Translations under genes and position numbers: made by a program
NCBI GenBank assembly: GCA_030537735.1
Contig: JAUNVG010000001.1
Location: 62,001-126,000, forward strand
Source of the DNA: Actinomycetaceae bacterium
GTDB taxonomy: Bacteria > Actinomycetota > Actinomycetes > Actinomycetales > Actinomycetaceae
Direction of reading: 5' to 3'
DNA: 64,000 nucleotides
Shown here: one piece after another, positions 46,140 through 56,487 of the stretch
Numbering within the stretch: position 1 is the first letter of the stretch
Layout: the number at the start of each line of letters is the position of its first letter
The notes under the pieces: model-generated
Database searches by the model: none
Told to the model about the DNA's origin: nothing
Seen by the model: only the letters and a program-made list of their open reading frames with translations

Positions 46140-48608
46140 ATGCCAGCAAAGAAGAATAAAGCCAGTCGTGGTAAGCCCAGCGCCAGTAAGGCACCCTCCC
46201 CGTTATTGAGTTTCCTGGCCTCCATCGGCCGGGCCTTCGCCTCGGTGGGGCGCGGCCTCGTGTACGCGGTGCGTTCCTTCGCCAACGTAGATGCCCAGCT
46301 CAGGCGTGACGGGTTGGCTTTGTTCCTGCTCGGCCTGGCTGCGGTGGTGGCCTTGCGCGAATGGTTAGCTATCTCCGGTACCGCTTCGGATTTCATTCAC
46401 CATCTAAGTGCCGGCGCCGTTGGGAAACTGTCCGTCGTGGTGCCGATCTTGCTGGGATCGTGGGCAGTTACCTTATTTGGAGCGCGGAAAAACTACCGCG
46501 TTCCGCATCGTTTCGCCGGCGGCCTGGGAATCGCCATTGCCATTACCGGCCTAATCCACGTGGGGGCTGGCAACCCCTCGGTGCAAGATTTCGCCGCAAT
46601 AGAAGACGCCGGTGGCCTACTGGGGTGGGCATTTACATCCCCCATTGCTACTTTGCTATCCGGCTGGGGAGCAGCCATTATTTTGCTGCTGCTCATTATC
46701 TACTCGGTGTGCGTAGCCACCCAAACCCCGGTAAGGGAACTGCCGCAACTGGTGCGTAACTTCTTTGACAGTGCGCGTGAAAAGCTACCGCAGAAGAACA
46801 AAGAGCCGCTGGAACAAACAGATCAGGGACTTGACGAATACGACGGGGACGAAGCTTTCCGCACGGCCCACTACAAGTCTTCGCCCGATATTTACGACGC
46901 TGACGAAACTGATTACCTTGACGCGGTGGAGCCCGAACCGCAGTTCTACCCACCAGAGCCGGAAGAAGACCCCGTGGAGGAGGAACCGGCCGTTCTTGAA
47001 GCTGCGCAGACCACCACGCTTCCTGACACGGTTTTCCAACCGGAACTGGAAGAAGGCATGGTCTACACCCTACCGGATGAAGACTTACTTGAACGCGGTG
47101 CCCCGCACAAGACCCGTTCGGCCGTTAACGATGAGGTAATGAAGTCCCTGCAGACGGTGCTTGATGACTTCGGAGTTAACGCCCGCGTTACCGGTTTTTC
47201 GCGCGGCCCAACGGTCACCCGCTACGAAGTGACCTTGGGTACCGGGGTGAAGGTGGACCGCATTAGCGGGTTGGAAAAGAATATTTCCTACGCGGTAGCT
47301 ACCCCCGAGGTGCGCATAATTTCTCCGATTCCCGGCAAGTCCGCGATTGGTGTGGAAATACCTAACCGGGATCGGGAGACAGTGGCCTTGGGTGATGTCC
47401 TGCGTTCGGCGGTGGCGCGACGTAACCAGCGTCCGATGGTGGTTGGCGTCGGTAAGGACGTCGAGGGCGGTTACGTCGTTACCGACATCACCAAGACTCC
47501 GCACCTGCTGGTGGCGGGTGCCACCGGCTCAGGTAAGTCCTCTTTCGTTAACTCCATGATCGTTTCCATCATCATGCGAGCCACCCCCGCGCAAGTGCGG
47601 ATGATTTTGATTGACCCCAAGCGCGTGGAACTAACGTTGTACGCAGGTATTCCCCACCTGATCACCCCGGTTATAACCGACCCGAAGAAGGCTGCGGAGG
47701 CCTTGGAATGGGTGGTTAAGGAAATGGATGCCCGCTATGACGATTTGGAGCGTTTCGGTTTCAAACACATTAATGATTTCAACGCTGCCGTGCTGGCTGG
47801 CAGCGTGAAGGTTCCGGAAGGTTCGGAACGAAAACTAGCGCCCTACCCGTATCTGCTGGTGGTGGTTGATGAGCTTGCGGACCTAATGATGGTGGCCTCC
47901 CGGGAGGTCGAAGCCTCCATTATCCGCATCACTCAGTTAGCGCGTTCGGCAGGTATTCACCTGGTGCTGGCAACCCAGCGTCCCTCGGTTGACGTAGTTA
48001 CCGGCCTGATTAAATCGAACGTGCCTTCCAGGTTGGCCTTCGCTACCGCGTCGTTAGCGGATTCGCGTGTTATCCTCGATCAGCCGGGGGCGGAGCGCCT
48101 AATCGGGCAGGGTGATGCACTGTTCATCCCTGCGGGGGAGTCGCGCGCCATGCGCGTGCAGGGAGCGTGGGTTAGTGAAAGCGAAATTCACGCGATTGTT
48201 TCCCACGCTAAGGCGCAGATGCAACCGCAGTACCGCGAAGACATTAACCTGGAAGAGAAGGCCGCGAAAGTCGCTGAAGATATCGGTGATGACCTAGATG
48301 ACTTGCTGGAGGCAGCTGAACTGGTTATCTCCACGCAGATGGCTTCCACTTCCATGCTGCAGCGTAAACTGCGGTTGGGCTTTGCCCGTGCCGGGCGCCT
48401 AATGGATCTGCTGGAAAGTCGCGGCGTGGTGGGACCGCCCCAAGGGTCGAAGCCGCGTGACGTCCTGCAACCGCCAGAGGAACTGGCATCCGTGTTGGCG
48501 ATGATCAGGGGGGAAGAGCCCTCTGCTGGCGCTGGTAGCGACACCGTCGCAGAATCGTGGGAAGATGGAGAAGACAGTGAGGATGCTTGGCAACTCACAG
48601 GGCGCTAA
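46140..48608 (+). CDS. ftsK: DNA translocase FtsK
   Basis: Septum-located DNA pump that clears and resolves chromosomes at division. 822 residues. An N-terminal basic segment, then about four membrane helices (~55-210), a Pro/Glu/Asp-rich linker, and the C-terminal motor with Walker A GATGSGKSS and Walker B VVVDELADLMM. The final gamma winged-helix domain (TSMLQRKLRLGFARAGRLMDLLESRGVVGPP) reads KOPS-type DNA motifs. No ribosome site is obvious before the ATG. Gene order ftsK-pgsA-clgR-recA matches M. tuberculosis. Confidence 0.97.
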   Translation: MPAKKNKASRGKPSASKAPSPLLSFLASIGRAFASVGRGLVYAVRSFANVDAQLRRDGLALFLLGLAAVVALREWLAISGTASDFIHHLSAGAVGKLSVVVPILLGSWAVTLFGARKNYRVPHRFAGGLGIAIAITGLIHVGAGNPSVQDFAAIEDAGGLLGWAFTSPIATLLSGWGAAIILLLLIIYSVCVATQTPVRELPQLVRNFFDSAREKLPQKNKEPLEQTDQGLDEYDGDEAFRTAHYKSSPDIYDADETDYLDAVEPEPQFYPPEPEEDPVEEEPAVLEAAQTTTLPDTVFQPELEEGMVYTLPDEDLLERGAPHKTRSAVNDEVMKSLQTVLDDFGVNARVTGFSRGPTVTRYEVTLGTGVKVDRISGLEKNISYAVATPEVRIISPIPGKSAIGVEIPNRDRETVALGDVLRSAVARRNQRPMVVGVGKDVEGGYVVTDITKTPHLLVAGATGSGKSSFVNSMIVSIIMRATPAQVRMILIDPKRVELTLYAGIPHLITPVITDPKKAAEALEWVVKEMDARYDDLERFGFKHINDFNAAVLAGSVKVPEGSERKLAPYPYLLVVVDELADLMMVASREVEASIIRITQLARSAGIHLVLATQRPSVDVVTGLIKSNVPSRLAFATASLADSRVILDQPGAERLIGQGDALFIPAGESRAMRVQGAWVSESEIHAIVSHAKAQMQPQYREDINLEEKAAKVAEDIGDDLDDLLEAAELVISTQMASTSMLQRKLRLGFARAGRLMDLLESRGVVGPPQGSKPRDVLQPPEELASVLAMIRGEEPSAGAGSDTVAESWEDGEDSEDAWQLTGR

Positions 48609-48629
48609 AAGGAACAGGGAGAGGGCTCA

Positions 48630-49220
48630 ATGACTAAGTCTGATAACGCCGATCTCGACGTGGTTTGGAATACACCGAACGTCCTCACCATGGCTCGACT
48701 AGTTATGGTCCCGGTGTTTATAGTCCTCACCTGGTATGGGTTTTACGGTTCTACCTCAAGCCACTGGGCAGCCTTGATTGTTTTCATAGTGGCTGCCGCT
48801 ACCGATCATCTTGACGGTAAGATCGCACGCGCCCGTGGGTTGGTGACTAACTTTGGCAAAATCTGGGACCCGATCGCTGATAAAGCACTAACTCTTGGAG
48901 CCTTTGTGGTGCTGTCGCTTGTGGGCATGCTGGGATGGTGGTTCACGGTAATCGTGGCCGCCCGTGAACTTGGCATCACTTGGCTGCGTTCCCACCTGCT
49001 AAAGGACGGGATAGTTGTGCCCGCGTCCTTTGCGGGGAAGGCGAAAACTACCGCGCAGATGGTGCTGATTGTGTTCTTGCTGTTCCCCTTCAGTGGGGGC
49101 GTGTGGGAGAATACCGCGCTGGCGGTGGTGGCGTGGATACTTATCGCTATCGCGCTATGGCTGACGTTGCATTCAGCGTGGGGATACATTGTCGGAGCGT
49201 TAAAGCGTCCGCAGCGTTAA
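48630..49220 (+). CDS. pgsA: CDP-alcohol phosphatidyltransferase PgsA
   Basis: Makes phosphatidylglycerol phosphate from CDP-diacylglycerol, or a related phospholipid. 196 residues, several membrane helices. The signature DG-x2-AR-x8-G-x3-D-x3-D is complete in DGKIARARGLVTNFGKIWDP and the following Asp. A GGGAGAGGG ribosome site precedes the ATG. Its product is the lipid acceptor for LysX. The exact alcohol substrate is inferred from synteny with pgsA3. Confidence 0.93.
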   Translation: MTKSDNADLDVVWNTPNVLTMARLVMVPVFIVLTWYGFYGSTSSHWAALIVFIVAAATDHLDGKIARARGLVTNFGKIWDPIADKALTLGAFVVLSLVGMLGWWFTVIVAARELGITWLRSHLLKDGIVVPASFAGKAKTTAQMVLIVFLLFPFSGGVWENTALAVVAWILIAIALWLTLHSAWGYIVGALKRPQR

Positions 49221-49412
49221 CAGGTTCGTTGACGAAGTTACCTGTTAGTGGTATTTGCCACCCTGAGCTTTCGAAATAAAACCCAACCAAAAACTGTTTA
49301 CCTTGATATGACGCGAAATAAACCGACTACCCGACCTGCGGGGCGGCGGCGACCGGCCGCAGAGCAGGGACGCTGTGTTGATACAGGGATGCGCACTCCC
49401 ACTTCAAAGCGG

Positions 49413-49418
49413 TACGGT
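49413..49418 (+). promoter_or_regulatory. Leaderless -10 box of clgR
   Basis: TACGGT lies 6 bases before the ATG at 49425. No ribosome site is present. Confidence 0.5.
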
Positions 49419-49424
49419 AAAAGT

Positions 49425-49757
49425 ATGCAAACCGTTACTCTGCCCGCACTAACTATGCGTGAACATATTGGTGAAGTGCTGCGTCGCATCCGCCAAAATC
49501 AGGGGCGCACCCTGCGGGAGGTATCGGCCGGAGCGCAGGTGTCATTAGGGTACTTATCGGAAATAGAACGCGGCCAGAAAGAAGCCTCTTCGGAGTTACT
49601 TGAGGCCATCTGCAGCGCGTTAGAAGTACCGCTGTCGCAGGTTCTGCACGAAGTCGCTGACAGGCTGGAGCTGATTGAAGCTATGATGATCCCTGACGCT
49701 GTTCCTGAAGGTTTACTGGCCGCCCAATTGGGTGAGAACATGACCTTGCAAAGCTGA
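49425..49757 (+). CDS. clgR: ClgR-type HTH regulator
   Basis: A 110-residue XRE-family transcription activator; actinobacterial ClgR controls clp protease and chaperone genes. The HTH spans [41 protein letters not shown] (about residues 19-59). The C-terminal [17 protein letters not shown] helix is conserved in ClgR. ATG at 49425 is chosen because a TACGGT box lies 6 bases upstream; the longer frame from 49248 is Arg/Pro-rich and unlike the family. Position between pgsA and recA matches other actinobacteria. Confidence 0.93.
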   Translation: MQTVTLPALTMREHIGEVLRRIRQNQGRTLREVSAGAQVSLGYLSEIERGQKEASSELLEAICSALEVPLSQVLHEVADRLELIEAMMIPDAVPEGLLAAQLGENMTLQS

Positions 49758-49773
49758 CGGGCAAGGATAGACA

Positions 49774-49998
49774 ATGACGATTTCAGAGTTCTGGCGAAGC
49801 GTGGAGGCCATCTATGGTTCCTGCTACGGGCGTTCGCTAGTGGGTGATTTATACCTGCCAGAACTCGGCTCTACCGCTAGTCAAGCGCTGCGGCGCGGGG
49901 TTGAACCAATACGCATCTGGGATGCGTTGGTGAACGAAACCGATATGGGTGAAGAGGCCCGCTGGGTTCATCGGGGCGCACAGGCTAAGAATAAGTAG
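49774..49998 (+). CDS. DUF3046 protein
   Basis: A 74-residue small protein of the DUF3046 family, encoded upstream of recA in many actinobacteria. ISEFWRSVEAIYGSCYGRSLVGDLYLPEL and RIWDALVNETD match the family pattern. A CAAGGAT ribosome site precedes the ATG. It starts 16 bases after clgR. Function is unknown; the context suggests a link to the recA region. Confidence 0.93.
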   Translation: MTISEFWRSVEAIYGSCYGRSLVGDLYLPELGSTASQALRRGVEPIRIWDALVNETDMGEEARWVHRGAQAKNK

Positions 49999-50079
49999 CG
50001 CGCGCGTGTACCTGCCTTAGGTAGCGCGCCACAACCGGGGTTTTAACGGAACTATCGACACGCCGTGATTAAAACCGAT

Positions 50080-50095
50080 TCGAACACATGTTCGT
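50080..50095. promoter_or_regulatory. LexA (SOS) box before recA
   Basis: TCGAAC-ACAT-GTTCGT matches the actinobacterial SOS consensus TCGAAC-N4-GTTCGA at 11 of 12 fixed positions. It lies ~180 bases before the recA ATG, so the recA leader is long. The LexA encoded at 62183-62881 is the expected binder. Confidence 0.85.
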
Positions 50096-50271
50096 GTAAT
50101 GTTGGCTTTGGTTATGCACAGTCCCTTGGCTCCACAGGAGCAAACAAGTAACTGAAATGTCATTGGTCAGACATAGCATGATGGGTGTACTCGGAGAGGG
50201 ATACGCACCCTACCGTAAAGACCAGTCGTAATTAATGGGCGGAGAGCCCCTACACGGAGAGGCAGACAACC

Positions 50272-51381
50272 ATGGCTGCAGCCAACACTGACCGCAATAA
50301 GGCCCTTGAACTTGCACTTAGCCAAATCGATAAGCAGTTCGGAAAAGGCTCTGTAATGCGCTTGGGCGACGATTCTCGTCCAGCCGTGCAAACTATACCC
50401 ACGGGATCTTTAGCTCTCGATGTTGCCCTCGGTGTAGGGGGATTACCCCGCGGACGTATCGTGGAAATCTACGGGCCGGAATCGTCCGGTAAAACTACCG
50501 TGGCCCTGCATGCGGTTGCTTCTGCACAGCGGGCAGGTGGCAACGCCGCTTTCATTGACGCCGAACACGCCCTCGACCCCGAATACGCTAAGAAACTGGG
50601 GGTGGACACCGATTCGCTGCTGGTTTCCCAACCAGACACCGGCGAACAAGCCCTGGAAATCGCCGACATGCTGATCCGCTCCGGCGGGATTGACATTATC
50701 GTCATTGACTCGGTGGCCGCACTGGTGCCGAAAGCTGAGATTGAAGGCGACATGGGGGATTCGCATGTGGGCTTGCAAGCTCGCCTCATGTCCCAGGCTT
50801 TGCGGAAAATAACTGGCGCACTATCTGGTACCGGCACAACCGCGATCTTTATTAACCAGCTTAGGGAAAAGATCGGTGTCTTCTTCGGATCACCTGAAAC
50901 CACCACCGGTGGTAAGGCTTTGAAGTTCTACGCTTCGGTACGCATCGATGTAAGGCGCATTGAAACCCTGAAAGAACAGGGCAATCCGGTTGGTAACCGC
51001 ACGCGGGCACGAATCGTGAAGAATAAAATGGCTCCGCCTTTCAAGCAGGCTGAGTTCGACATTCTCTACGGGCAGGGGATCTCACGGGAAGGGTCGATTA
51101 TTGACATGGGCGTGGAATCGGGCATCATCAAAAAGTCTGGTTCCTGGTTCACCTACGACACCGATCAGCTGGGGCAAGGTAAAGAAAACGTTCGTAACTT
51201 CTTGCGTGACAACCCCCAGTTGGCTGATGAAATCGAAAACAAGATCCTGATTGAGCTGGGGATACGTCCGCGGCCAGAAGAAAGCGCCGACAAGGCGGGG
51301 GACACCGTGAAGGACACTCCCACCACCAAAGGCAAGAAACGCGCTAAAGCTAAGGATTCCGCGGAAGATGCTGGGTTCTAG
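50272..51381 (+). CDS. recA: Recombinase RecA
   Basis: Central homologous recombination and SOS coprotease. 369 residues. Walker A GPESSGKT at 68-75, Walker B in [12 protein letters not shown], the L2 loop with [18 protein letters not shown], and a Lys/Asp-rich C-terminal tail. A CGGAGAGG ribosome site precedes the ATG. Induced through the LexA box upstream; recX follows and modulates it. No intein is present. Confidence 0.99.
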   Translation: MAAANTDRNKALELALSQIDKQFGKGSVMRLGDDSRPAVQTIPTGSLALDVALGVGGLPRGRIVEIYGPESSGKTTVALHAVASAQRAGGNAAFIDAEHALDPEYAKKLGVDTDSLLVSQPDTGEQALEIADMLIRSGGIDIIVIDSVAALVPKAEIEGDMGDSHVGLQARLMSQALRKITGALSGTGTTAIFINQLREKIGVFFGSPETTTGGKALKFYASVRIDVRRIETLKEQGNPVGNRTRARIVKNKMAPPFKQAEFDILYGQGISREGSIIDMGVESGIIKKSGSWFTYDTDQLGQGKENVRNFLRDNPQLADEIENKILIELGIRPRPEESADKAGDTVKDTPTTKGKKRAKAKDSAEDAGF

Positions 51382-51404
51382 ACCGGGGTGACTTTTAATC
51401 GCAA

Positions 51405-51980
51405 ATGTTCCCTGAGGAAGAAACTAACGAACGTCGCCGGCGCCACCAGGCTGCTGAACGGCGGCGGCGTCGGTGGGAAAACAACCGCGCCCTCACTGGA
51501 GAAGCTGGGGTAGCGGCGGCTAAGGAAGCGGCGCTTACTATTCTTGACCGCTGTGACCAGTCGGTATCCCAGTGCCGCTCTAAACTACTTGAACGCGGCT
51601 TCACCGACGAGGTGATAGACCCTGCCTTGGAACGCCTAGTTGAGGTGGGGATCTTAGACGACGAAAGATATGCCCGTTCCCTGGTGCGGGCGCGGTACGC
51701 ATCCAGGGCTTTAGTGGGGCGCGCACTGAAAGAAGAACTAAGACGCAAAGGCCTTGACCCGCAAGTAATCGACTTGGCGATGGAAGCTGAGCTTCCCGAG
51801 CAACTAGACACCGAAATGGTTGACGACCTAGTGCAACGCAAGCTGCTAACGTTGCAGCAGGTGGAGGAGGAAAAGCAGACCCGGCGTATAGTGTCGATGC
51901 TTTTAAGACGCGGCTACTCACCGGCGCAGGCATTCGCCTCCTTAAGCCGAGTGCGAGAAAAGATAGAGGAAGGCCAATGA
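51405..51980 (+). CDS. recX: RecX regulator of RecA
   Basis: Inhibits RecA filament extension. 191 residues with a charged Arg-rich N-terminus and helical repeats: TILDRCDQSVSQCRSKLLERGF, VGILDDERYARSLVRARYASRALVGRALKEELRRKG and LLRRGYSPAQAFASL. The ATG has no strong ribosome site and follows recA by 23 bases. Its stop overlaps the cinA ATG (ATGA). Confidence 0.95.
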   Translation: MFPEEETNERRRRHQAAERRRRRWENNRALTGEAGVAAAKEAALTILDRCDQSVSQCRSKLLERGFTDEVIDPALERLVEVGILDDERYARSLVRARYASRALVGRALKEELRRKGLDPQVIDLAMEAELPEQLDTEMVDDLVQRKLLTLQQVEEEKQTRRIVSMLLRRGYSPAQAFASLSRVREKIEEGQ

Positions 51981-52465
51981 AAGCAGCCCAACTACTGCAA
52001 GCCCTTGATTCGCACTCTTCTGTTTCGGTAGCAGAATCCCTCACCGGAGGTTTACTGGCCGCTGCCATAGTGGACGTGCCGGGGGCTTCGAACGTTTTCC
52101 GCGGGGGCGTATGTACCTATGCGATTGACACTAAAACCTCGGTGTTGAAGGTGCCCGCCGAACTACTTGAAGAAGAAGGCGCGGTAAACGAAGAAACCGC
52201 GATCCTAATGGCGGCCGGGGTTTGCGACTTGTTCGACAGCCAGTGGGGGATATCCACCACCGGAGTTGCCGGCCCGGGTCCGCAGGCTGGTCCGCGCGGC
52301 GAAATCGCCGCCGGTACAGCCCTTTACGCTGTCTACCATCAGCCAACCGGTAAACACTGGGTGCGGTCAGCGGTTTTCCCAGGCAGTCGCCAACAGGTGC
52401 GTCAACAAGTAGTGGAAGCTGCCTTAACCCTGGCTCTGCAAGCGGTTAGCGCCCAGCCCCGCTAG
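51977..52465 (+). CDS. CinA C-terminal family protein (nicotinamide-nucleotide amidase)
   Basis: A stand-alone CinA C-terminal domain (PncC type), which deamidates nicotinamide mononucleotide in characterised members. 162 residues: SVSVAESLTGGLLAAAIVDVPGASNVFRGGVCTYA, then KVPAELLEEEGAVNEETA and STTGVAGPGPQAGPRGEIAAGTA. The N-terminal MoCF domain of full-length CinA is absent. Overlaps recX by four bases. Confidence 0.93.
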   Translation: MKAAQLLQALDSHSSVSVAESLTGGLLAAAIVDVPGASNVFRGGVCTYAIDTKTSVLKVPAELLEEEGAVNEETAILMAAGVCDLFDSQWGISTTGVAGPGPQAGPRGEIAAGTALYAVYHQPTGKHWVRSAVFPGSRQQVRQQVVEAALTLALQAVSAQPR

Positions 52466-52528
52466 CTTCTGGCTCCCAGCGTCGCTGGCGGCTAGTGTTG
52501 GTCGCTGCCAGTTCGGCATCGGCGGCTT

Positions 52529-53917
52529 CTAACCTCTTCTAACGAAGTCCAACCACAGCTGGTGGTTTTCTTCCACCAGTTTCGCCGGAGGATTCTCACC
52601 CACTAACAGTCGCGCCTGCGCTGTGTGGACGGTGTCAAAAACGAACGGAATATCCATGCAGTGACGTGCATACCGCTGCGCGGCGGGCACATCCCCATTG
52701 CCTTCGCGCGCCGGGCACCAATCGCAAACGTGGGAATAAGTGCGCACACCGCGCTGTGCGCGGTAGCTCGATAATTCGGCGACGAGGTCGGGGAAGAACA
52801 CATCATCAAGCATCATGCCAACTATCAAACTGGTTGAAGTTCCCGCTTGAGCTGCCCGCCGGTAGCGCTCACGCCACGGCACTGCAGCTTGTTGAAATAG
52901 ATCCTCAGCTGCATAGTTATCTAGCCAGTGGGCAAAGGGTAGGCAGATGTCGGTGAACTCCTCACTGGTGTGGGTCATCAACAAGTCAACTTCATCACCT
53001 AAGCCGCGAGCCACGCCTTCTTCTACCCCCAGGGGTAGCACTTGTGGTTCCTGGAACGGCATGAAAGGCAAGTCCGATAGGGGCTCGCGCCGCGCCCGCC
53101 CGCGCACAAACTCAACTGGGTCCGGTGAGTGTTGGAAAACTAAGTTCTCAGTTTCCAGCTCGGCTGCTACCGCCTGTCGGGTCATCGCAGTGAAGTCAGA
53201 TACCCCTCTTGCAGATAGCTGGTGCAAAAATAGCTCGGCGCGTTCACCTGCCACACTCGCATCCAGGGCTGGAAGAACCCCCGACATTGAGATCGCGCGC
53301 CGGAAAAGCCCGGCCGAAGCGGGGGCAACCAAATGCGCAAGTACCGACCCGCCACCGGCACTTTGACCAGCTATGGTTACCCGCTGGGAGCTACCACCGA
53401 AAGCCGCAGCATTGGCCTGGATCCATTTCAACGCGGCTTGCTGGTCCACTAAACCGCGATTGGGGTCGGTGCCAGGAAGGTGAGCGAAACCTTCCACCCC
53501 GAGCCGGTAGGCTATGGAGAACACCACCACGCCTTCAGCGGCGAAACGCACCGGGTCGGTGATCGGGGAGTTCGCGCTACCGGACTTAAAACCACCGCCG
53601 TGAATCCAAACTAAAACCGGAAGGTCTTCGCCATCAACCGGAGCCGTTACCGTCAGATTTAGGATTGACTCACCTTCCACAATTGGGTCTTTCCAAAGTG
53701 AATCTGGATGGTAGTGTCGCCGTTGCGCGGTGGGAGCCGGCCCGGTGCAGACCAAAGGCTCACTCCACGGCTTATGCGGCTGTGGCCACTTTAAGAACAG
53801 CTCACCCACCGGCGGCGCAGCGTAGGGAATACCTTCAAAACGACGCACATGCGCATTCTTTGGATGCAACGTTCCCACTACCGGCCCGGTACTGGTTTCT
53901 ACAGTTAAAACATCCAT
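52529..53917 (-). CDS. Type B carboxylesterase
   Basis: An alpha/beta-hydrolase that cleaves carboxylic esters. From ATG at 53917, 462 residues. The oxyanion loop LVWIHGGGFKSGSANSP, the nucleophile elbow GQSAGGGSV and the C-terminal His in YARHCMDIPFVFDT are intact. The start has a GCGAGG element upstream; the frame is open to 53953. No signal peptide is evident, so it is probably cytosolic. It is transcribed against its neighbours. Substrate unknown; para-nitrobenzyl-esterase-like members are often promiscuous. Confidence 0.92.
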   Translation of the reverse strand: MDVLTVETSTGPVVGTLHPKNAHVRRFEGIPYAAPPVGELFLKWPQPHKPWSEPLVCTGPAPTAQRRHYHPDSLWKDPIVEGESILNLTVTAPVDGEDLPVLVWIHGGGFKSGSANSPITDPVRFAAEGVVVFSIAYRLGVEGFAHLPGTDPNRGLVDQQAALKWIQANAAAFGGSSQRVTIAGQSAGGGSVLAHLVAPASAGLFRRAISMSGVLPALDASVAGERAELFLHQLSARGVSDFTAMTRQAVAAELETENLVFQHSPDPVEFVRGRARREPLSDLPFMPFQEPQVLPLGVEEGVARGLGDEVDLLMTHTSEEFTDICLPFAHWLDNYAAEDLFQQAAVPWRERYRRAAQAGTSTSLIVGMMLDDVFFPDLVAELSSYRAQRGVRTYSHVCDWCPAREGNGDVPAAQRYARHCMDIPFVFDTVHTAQARLLVGENPPAKLVEENHQLWLDFVRRG

Positions 53918-54002
53918 TACATACCTCGCAGGGTGGGGGAGTGCGAACCTCACACCAAGCCTAGTGTCTTGAAAGTGATAAGGCAGCTAGAATCAAGAAA
54001 CG

Positions 54003-55526
54003 ATGATTGCGAAAACTGATCCCCGTACGTACTTGGTGCGCACCCTGGGCTGCCAGATGAATGTTCACGACTCCGAACGCATGGCCGGACTTTTAGAAGA
54101 AGCCGGGCTGCGCCCAGTAGAAGAAGTACCACAGTTAGCCGCCCGCGCCACTGAAGCTGGTGACGGAGGCGCCGACGTGGTAGTGCTAAACACCTGCTCG
54201 GTGCGTGAAAACGCCGCCAACCGGCTCTTTGGCAACCTGGGGCAACTAGCTCAGGTGAAACGGCAACGCCCCGGCATGCAGATCGCCGTTGGAGGCTGCC
54301 TCGCGCAGCAAATGCGCGCCGACATAGTCAAACGCGCCCCCTGGGTTGACGTGGTTTTCGGCACCCACAATATCGACGTTTTACCCGCGCTACTGCGACG
54401 CGCCGCACACAACCAAGAAGCCGCCGTAGAAATCGAAGAATCCCTTAAGGTCTTCCCCTCAACCCTACCCACTAAACGTGATTCCTCCGCGGCCGCCTGG
54501 GTGTCAATCTCAGTGGGCTGTAACAACACCTGCACCTTCTGTATCGTGCCTCACCTGCGTGGCAAGGAACGCGACCGGCGCCCCGGGGAGATCCTTTCCG
54601 AGGTCCAAGCCGTGGTTTCTGAAGGGGCCATTGAAGTGACCCTCTTGGGGCAAAACGTTAACTCCTACGGGGTTAGCTTCGGTGAGCGCGGGGCTTTCGC
54701 TCAACTCCTGCGCGCCATGGGGGAAGTAGAAGGACTGGAACGGGTGCGCTTCACCAGCCCCCACCCGGCTGCCTTCAGTGATGACGTGATTGAAGCTATG
54801 GCTCAGACCCATAACGTCATGCCTAGTTTGCACATGCCACTGCAGTCAGGTTCAGATCGGGTACTGCGAGCCATGCGCAGATCCTACCGGCGTAAGAAGT
54901 TCGACGGCATAGTTCAGCGTGTGCGCGAAGCGATTCCCGACGCTGCTATCACCACCGACATCATCGTGGGGTTCCCGGGGGAAACTGAAGAAGACTTCCA
55001 AGCCACGTTAGAAGCAATCCAGACCCTGCACTTTTCCTCCGCTTTCACCTTCATCTACTCTCCGCGCCCCGGTACGCCGGCTGCCGATATGGACAACCAA
55101 ATTGATCCGGAGGTCGCCCAAGACAGGTATGAGCGTTTGGTGGCAGCCCAAGAAGCGATCTGTGAAGCTGACGCCAAGGAGTTCGTCGGTAGGGAAGTTG
55201 AAGTACTGATTTCCCAGTCACGGGGCAAAAAAGACGAACAGGCTCGGCGTATTTCCGGTAGGGGAAAGGACAACCGCCTGGTGCACTTGAGCCTGCCAGC
55301 TGGGGTTGAATACGGCACGGACGTTCGCCCCGGGGACTTGGTGCGTGCGCAGGTAACCTACGGCGCCCCCCACCACCTGGTAGCTGACTCTGGAATAGAA
55401 GGCGGCCTATTTGAAGTTCGCCGCACCCGCGCGGGCGACGTTTGGCAAGAACGCAACCATAGTGCGATCCCGGCCAACGCGGTAAGCCTGGGGATCCCAA
55501 AGTTACGGGTGGGATCGTCCTCGTGA
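54003..55526 (+). CDS. miaB: tRNA-2-methylthio-N6-dimethylallyladenosine synthase
   Basis: A radical-SAM methylthiotransferase acting on i6A37 of tRNA. 507 residues. The N-terminal UPF0004 domain holds three Cys ligands (C17 in RTLGCQMN, then NTCSVRE and VGGCLAQ); the SAM cluster CNNTCTFC is at 173-180; a C-terminal TRAM domain follows ([14 protein letters not shown]...[11 protein letters not shown]). A TAGAAT box lies 9 bases before the ATG. It overlaps miaA by four bases; MiaA makes its substrate. Confidence 0.97.
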   Translation: MIAKTDPRTYLVRTLGCQMNVHDSERMAGLLEEAGLRPVEEVPQLAARATEAGDGGADVVVLNTCSVRENAANRLFGNLGQLAQVKRQRPGMQIAVGGCLAQQMRADIVKRAPWVDVVFGTHNIDVLPALLRRAAHNQEAAVEIEESLKVFPSTLPTKRDSSAAAWVSISVGCNNTCTFCIVPHLRGKERDRRPGEILSEVQAVVSEGAIEVTLLGQNVNSYGVSFGERGAFAQLLRAMGEVEGLERVRFTSPHPAAFSDDVIEAMAQTHNVMPSLHMPLQSGSDRVLRAMRRSYRRKKFDGIVQRVREAIPDAAITTDIIVGFPGETEEDFQATLEAIQTLHFSSAFTFIYSPRPGTPAADMDNQIDPEVAQDRYERLVAAQEAICEADAKEFVGREVEVLISQSRGKKDEQARRISGRGKDNRLVHLSLPAGVEYGTDVRPGDLVRAQVTYGAPHHLVADSGIEGGLFEVRRTRAGDVWQERNHSAIPANAVSLGIPKLRVGSSS

Positions 55527-56473
55527 ATCCACCTCTTGTGGCGGTAGTTGGCCCCACTGCTAGCGGGAAGTCTTCTCTTGCGCACGCCTTGGCGCTTCGG
55601 TGCCCACAATGGGCAGGCAAGGAAGCAGAAGTCATTTCAGTTGACGCCTACGCCCTCTATCGGGGGATGGATATCGGCACCGCTAAACCCACCGAAGAAG
55701 AACGCCAGCAGGTGCGCTACCACCAGATTGACCAGCTGGACATAGCCGACACCGCTTCAGTGGCGTGCTACCAGCGTCAGGCGCGCGCCGACGTTGAGGC
55801 CATCTACAGCCGCGGGCACTGGCCGATCGCGGTCGGCGGCTCCGGGCTTTACGTACGAGCCTTACTGGATGAAATGAATTTCCCCGGCTCCGACCCACAC
55901 GTTCGCGTCGAAATCGAACAGTGGCACAAGGAAAACGGTGACGCGGCGCTCTACGACAGGCTGCGCCAGCTTGATCCGCTGGCGGCGCAAAGGCTGCACC
56001 CGCACAACGTGCGCCGCGTTGTGCGAGCTTTGGAAGTCATTGAAATTACCGGTAAACCTTTCACCGCCTCACTTCCGCAGCCACGCTTCGTGCGGCCCAC
56101 GATAATGCTAGGAGTGCGCCGCCAGATAGAAGACTTAGATGCGCGTATAGCTAAACGCACGGAGGAAATGTTCGCCAGCGGTTGGGTGGAGGAAACCCGG
56201 CGCCTACAGGAAGCCGGGCTTGAACAAATGGTCACCGCAGCTCGCGCCGTGGGATACCCGGAAGTGTTGTCGTACTTGCGCGGCGAAATCACCTTAGAGC
56301 AAGCAAAAGAGCAGGTGGCGTTAGCTACCCGGCAGTTAGCTAGACGCCAAGTGAAGTGGTTTAGACGCGATAGTCGAATCCACTGGATAGATGCAACCGG
56401 GAAAGAACCCGAGGCCGTATTCGCCCAGGCAGTAGAGGCAATTACCAGCTCTAGCGCGGGCCTGAACAGTTAG
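55523..56473 (+). CDS. miaA: tRNA dimethylallyltransferase
   Basis: Adds the dimethylallyl group to A37 of tRNAs reading UNN codons. 316 residues. Walker A-like [11 protein letters not shown] at 10-20, the motif [18 protein letters not shown] with the catalytic Asp, and [13 protein letters not shown]. The GTG start lies inside miaB's 3' end. miaB and miaA form a coupled tRNA-modification pair. Confidence 0.97.
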   Translation: MNPPLVAVVGPTASGKSSLAHALALRCPQWAGKEAEVISVDAYALYRGMDIGTAKPTEEERQQVRYHQIDQLDIADTASVACYQRQARADVEAIYSRGHWPIAVGGSGLYVRALLDEMNFPGSDPHVRVEIEQWHKENGDAALYDRLRQLDPLAAQRLHPHNVRRVVRALEVIEITGKPFTASLPQPRFVRPTIMLGVRRQIEDLDARIAKRTEEMFASGWVEETRRLQEAGLEQMVTAARAVGYPEVLSYLRGEITLEQAKEQVALATRQLARRQVKWFRRDSRIHWIDATGKEPEAVFAQAVEAITSSSAGLNS

Positions 56474-56487
56474 AATCCAACCTTGGA

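Noticed and set aside
49248..49424. N-terminal extension of the ClgR regulator
   Set aside because: The extra 59 codons are Arg/Pro-rich and unlike the family, and a TACGGT box 6 bases before 49425 supports the shorter start.
54003..55526. SOS or LexA control of miaB, hflX or dinG
   Set aside because: No TCGAAC-N4-GTTCGA-like palindrome was found in their upstream regions.
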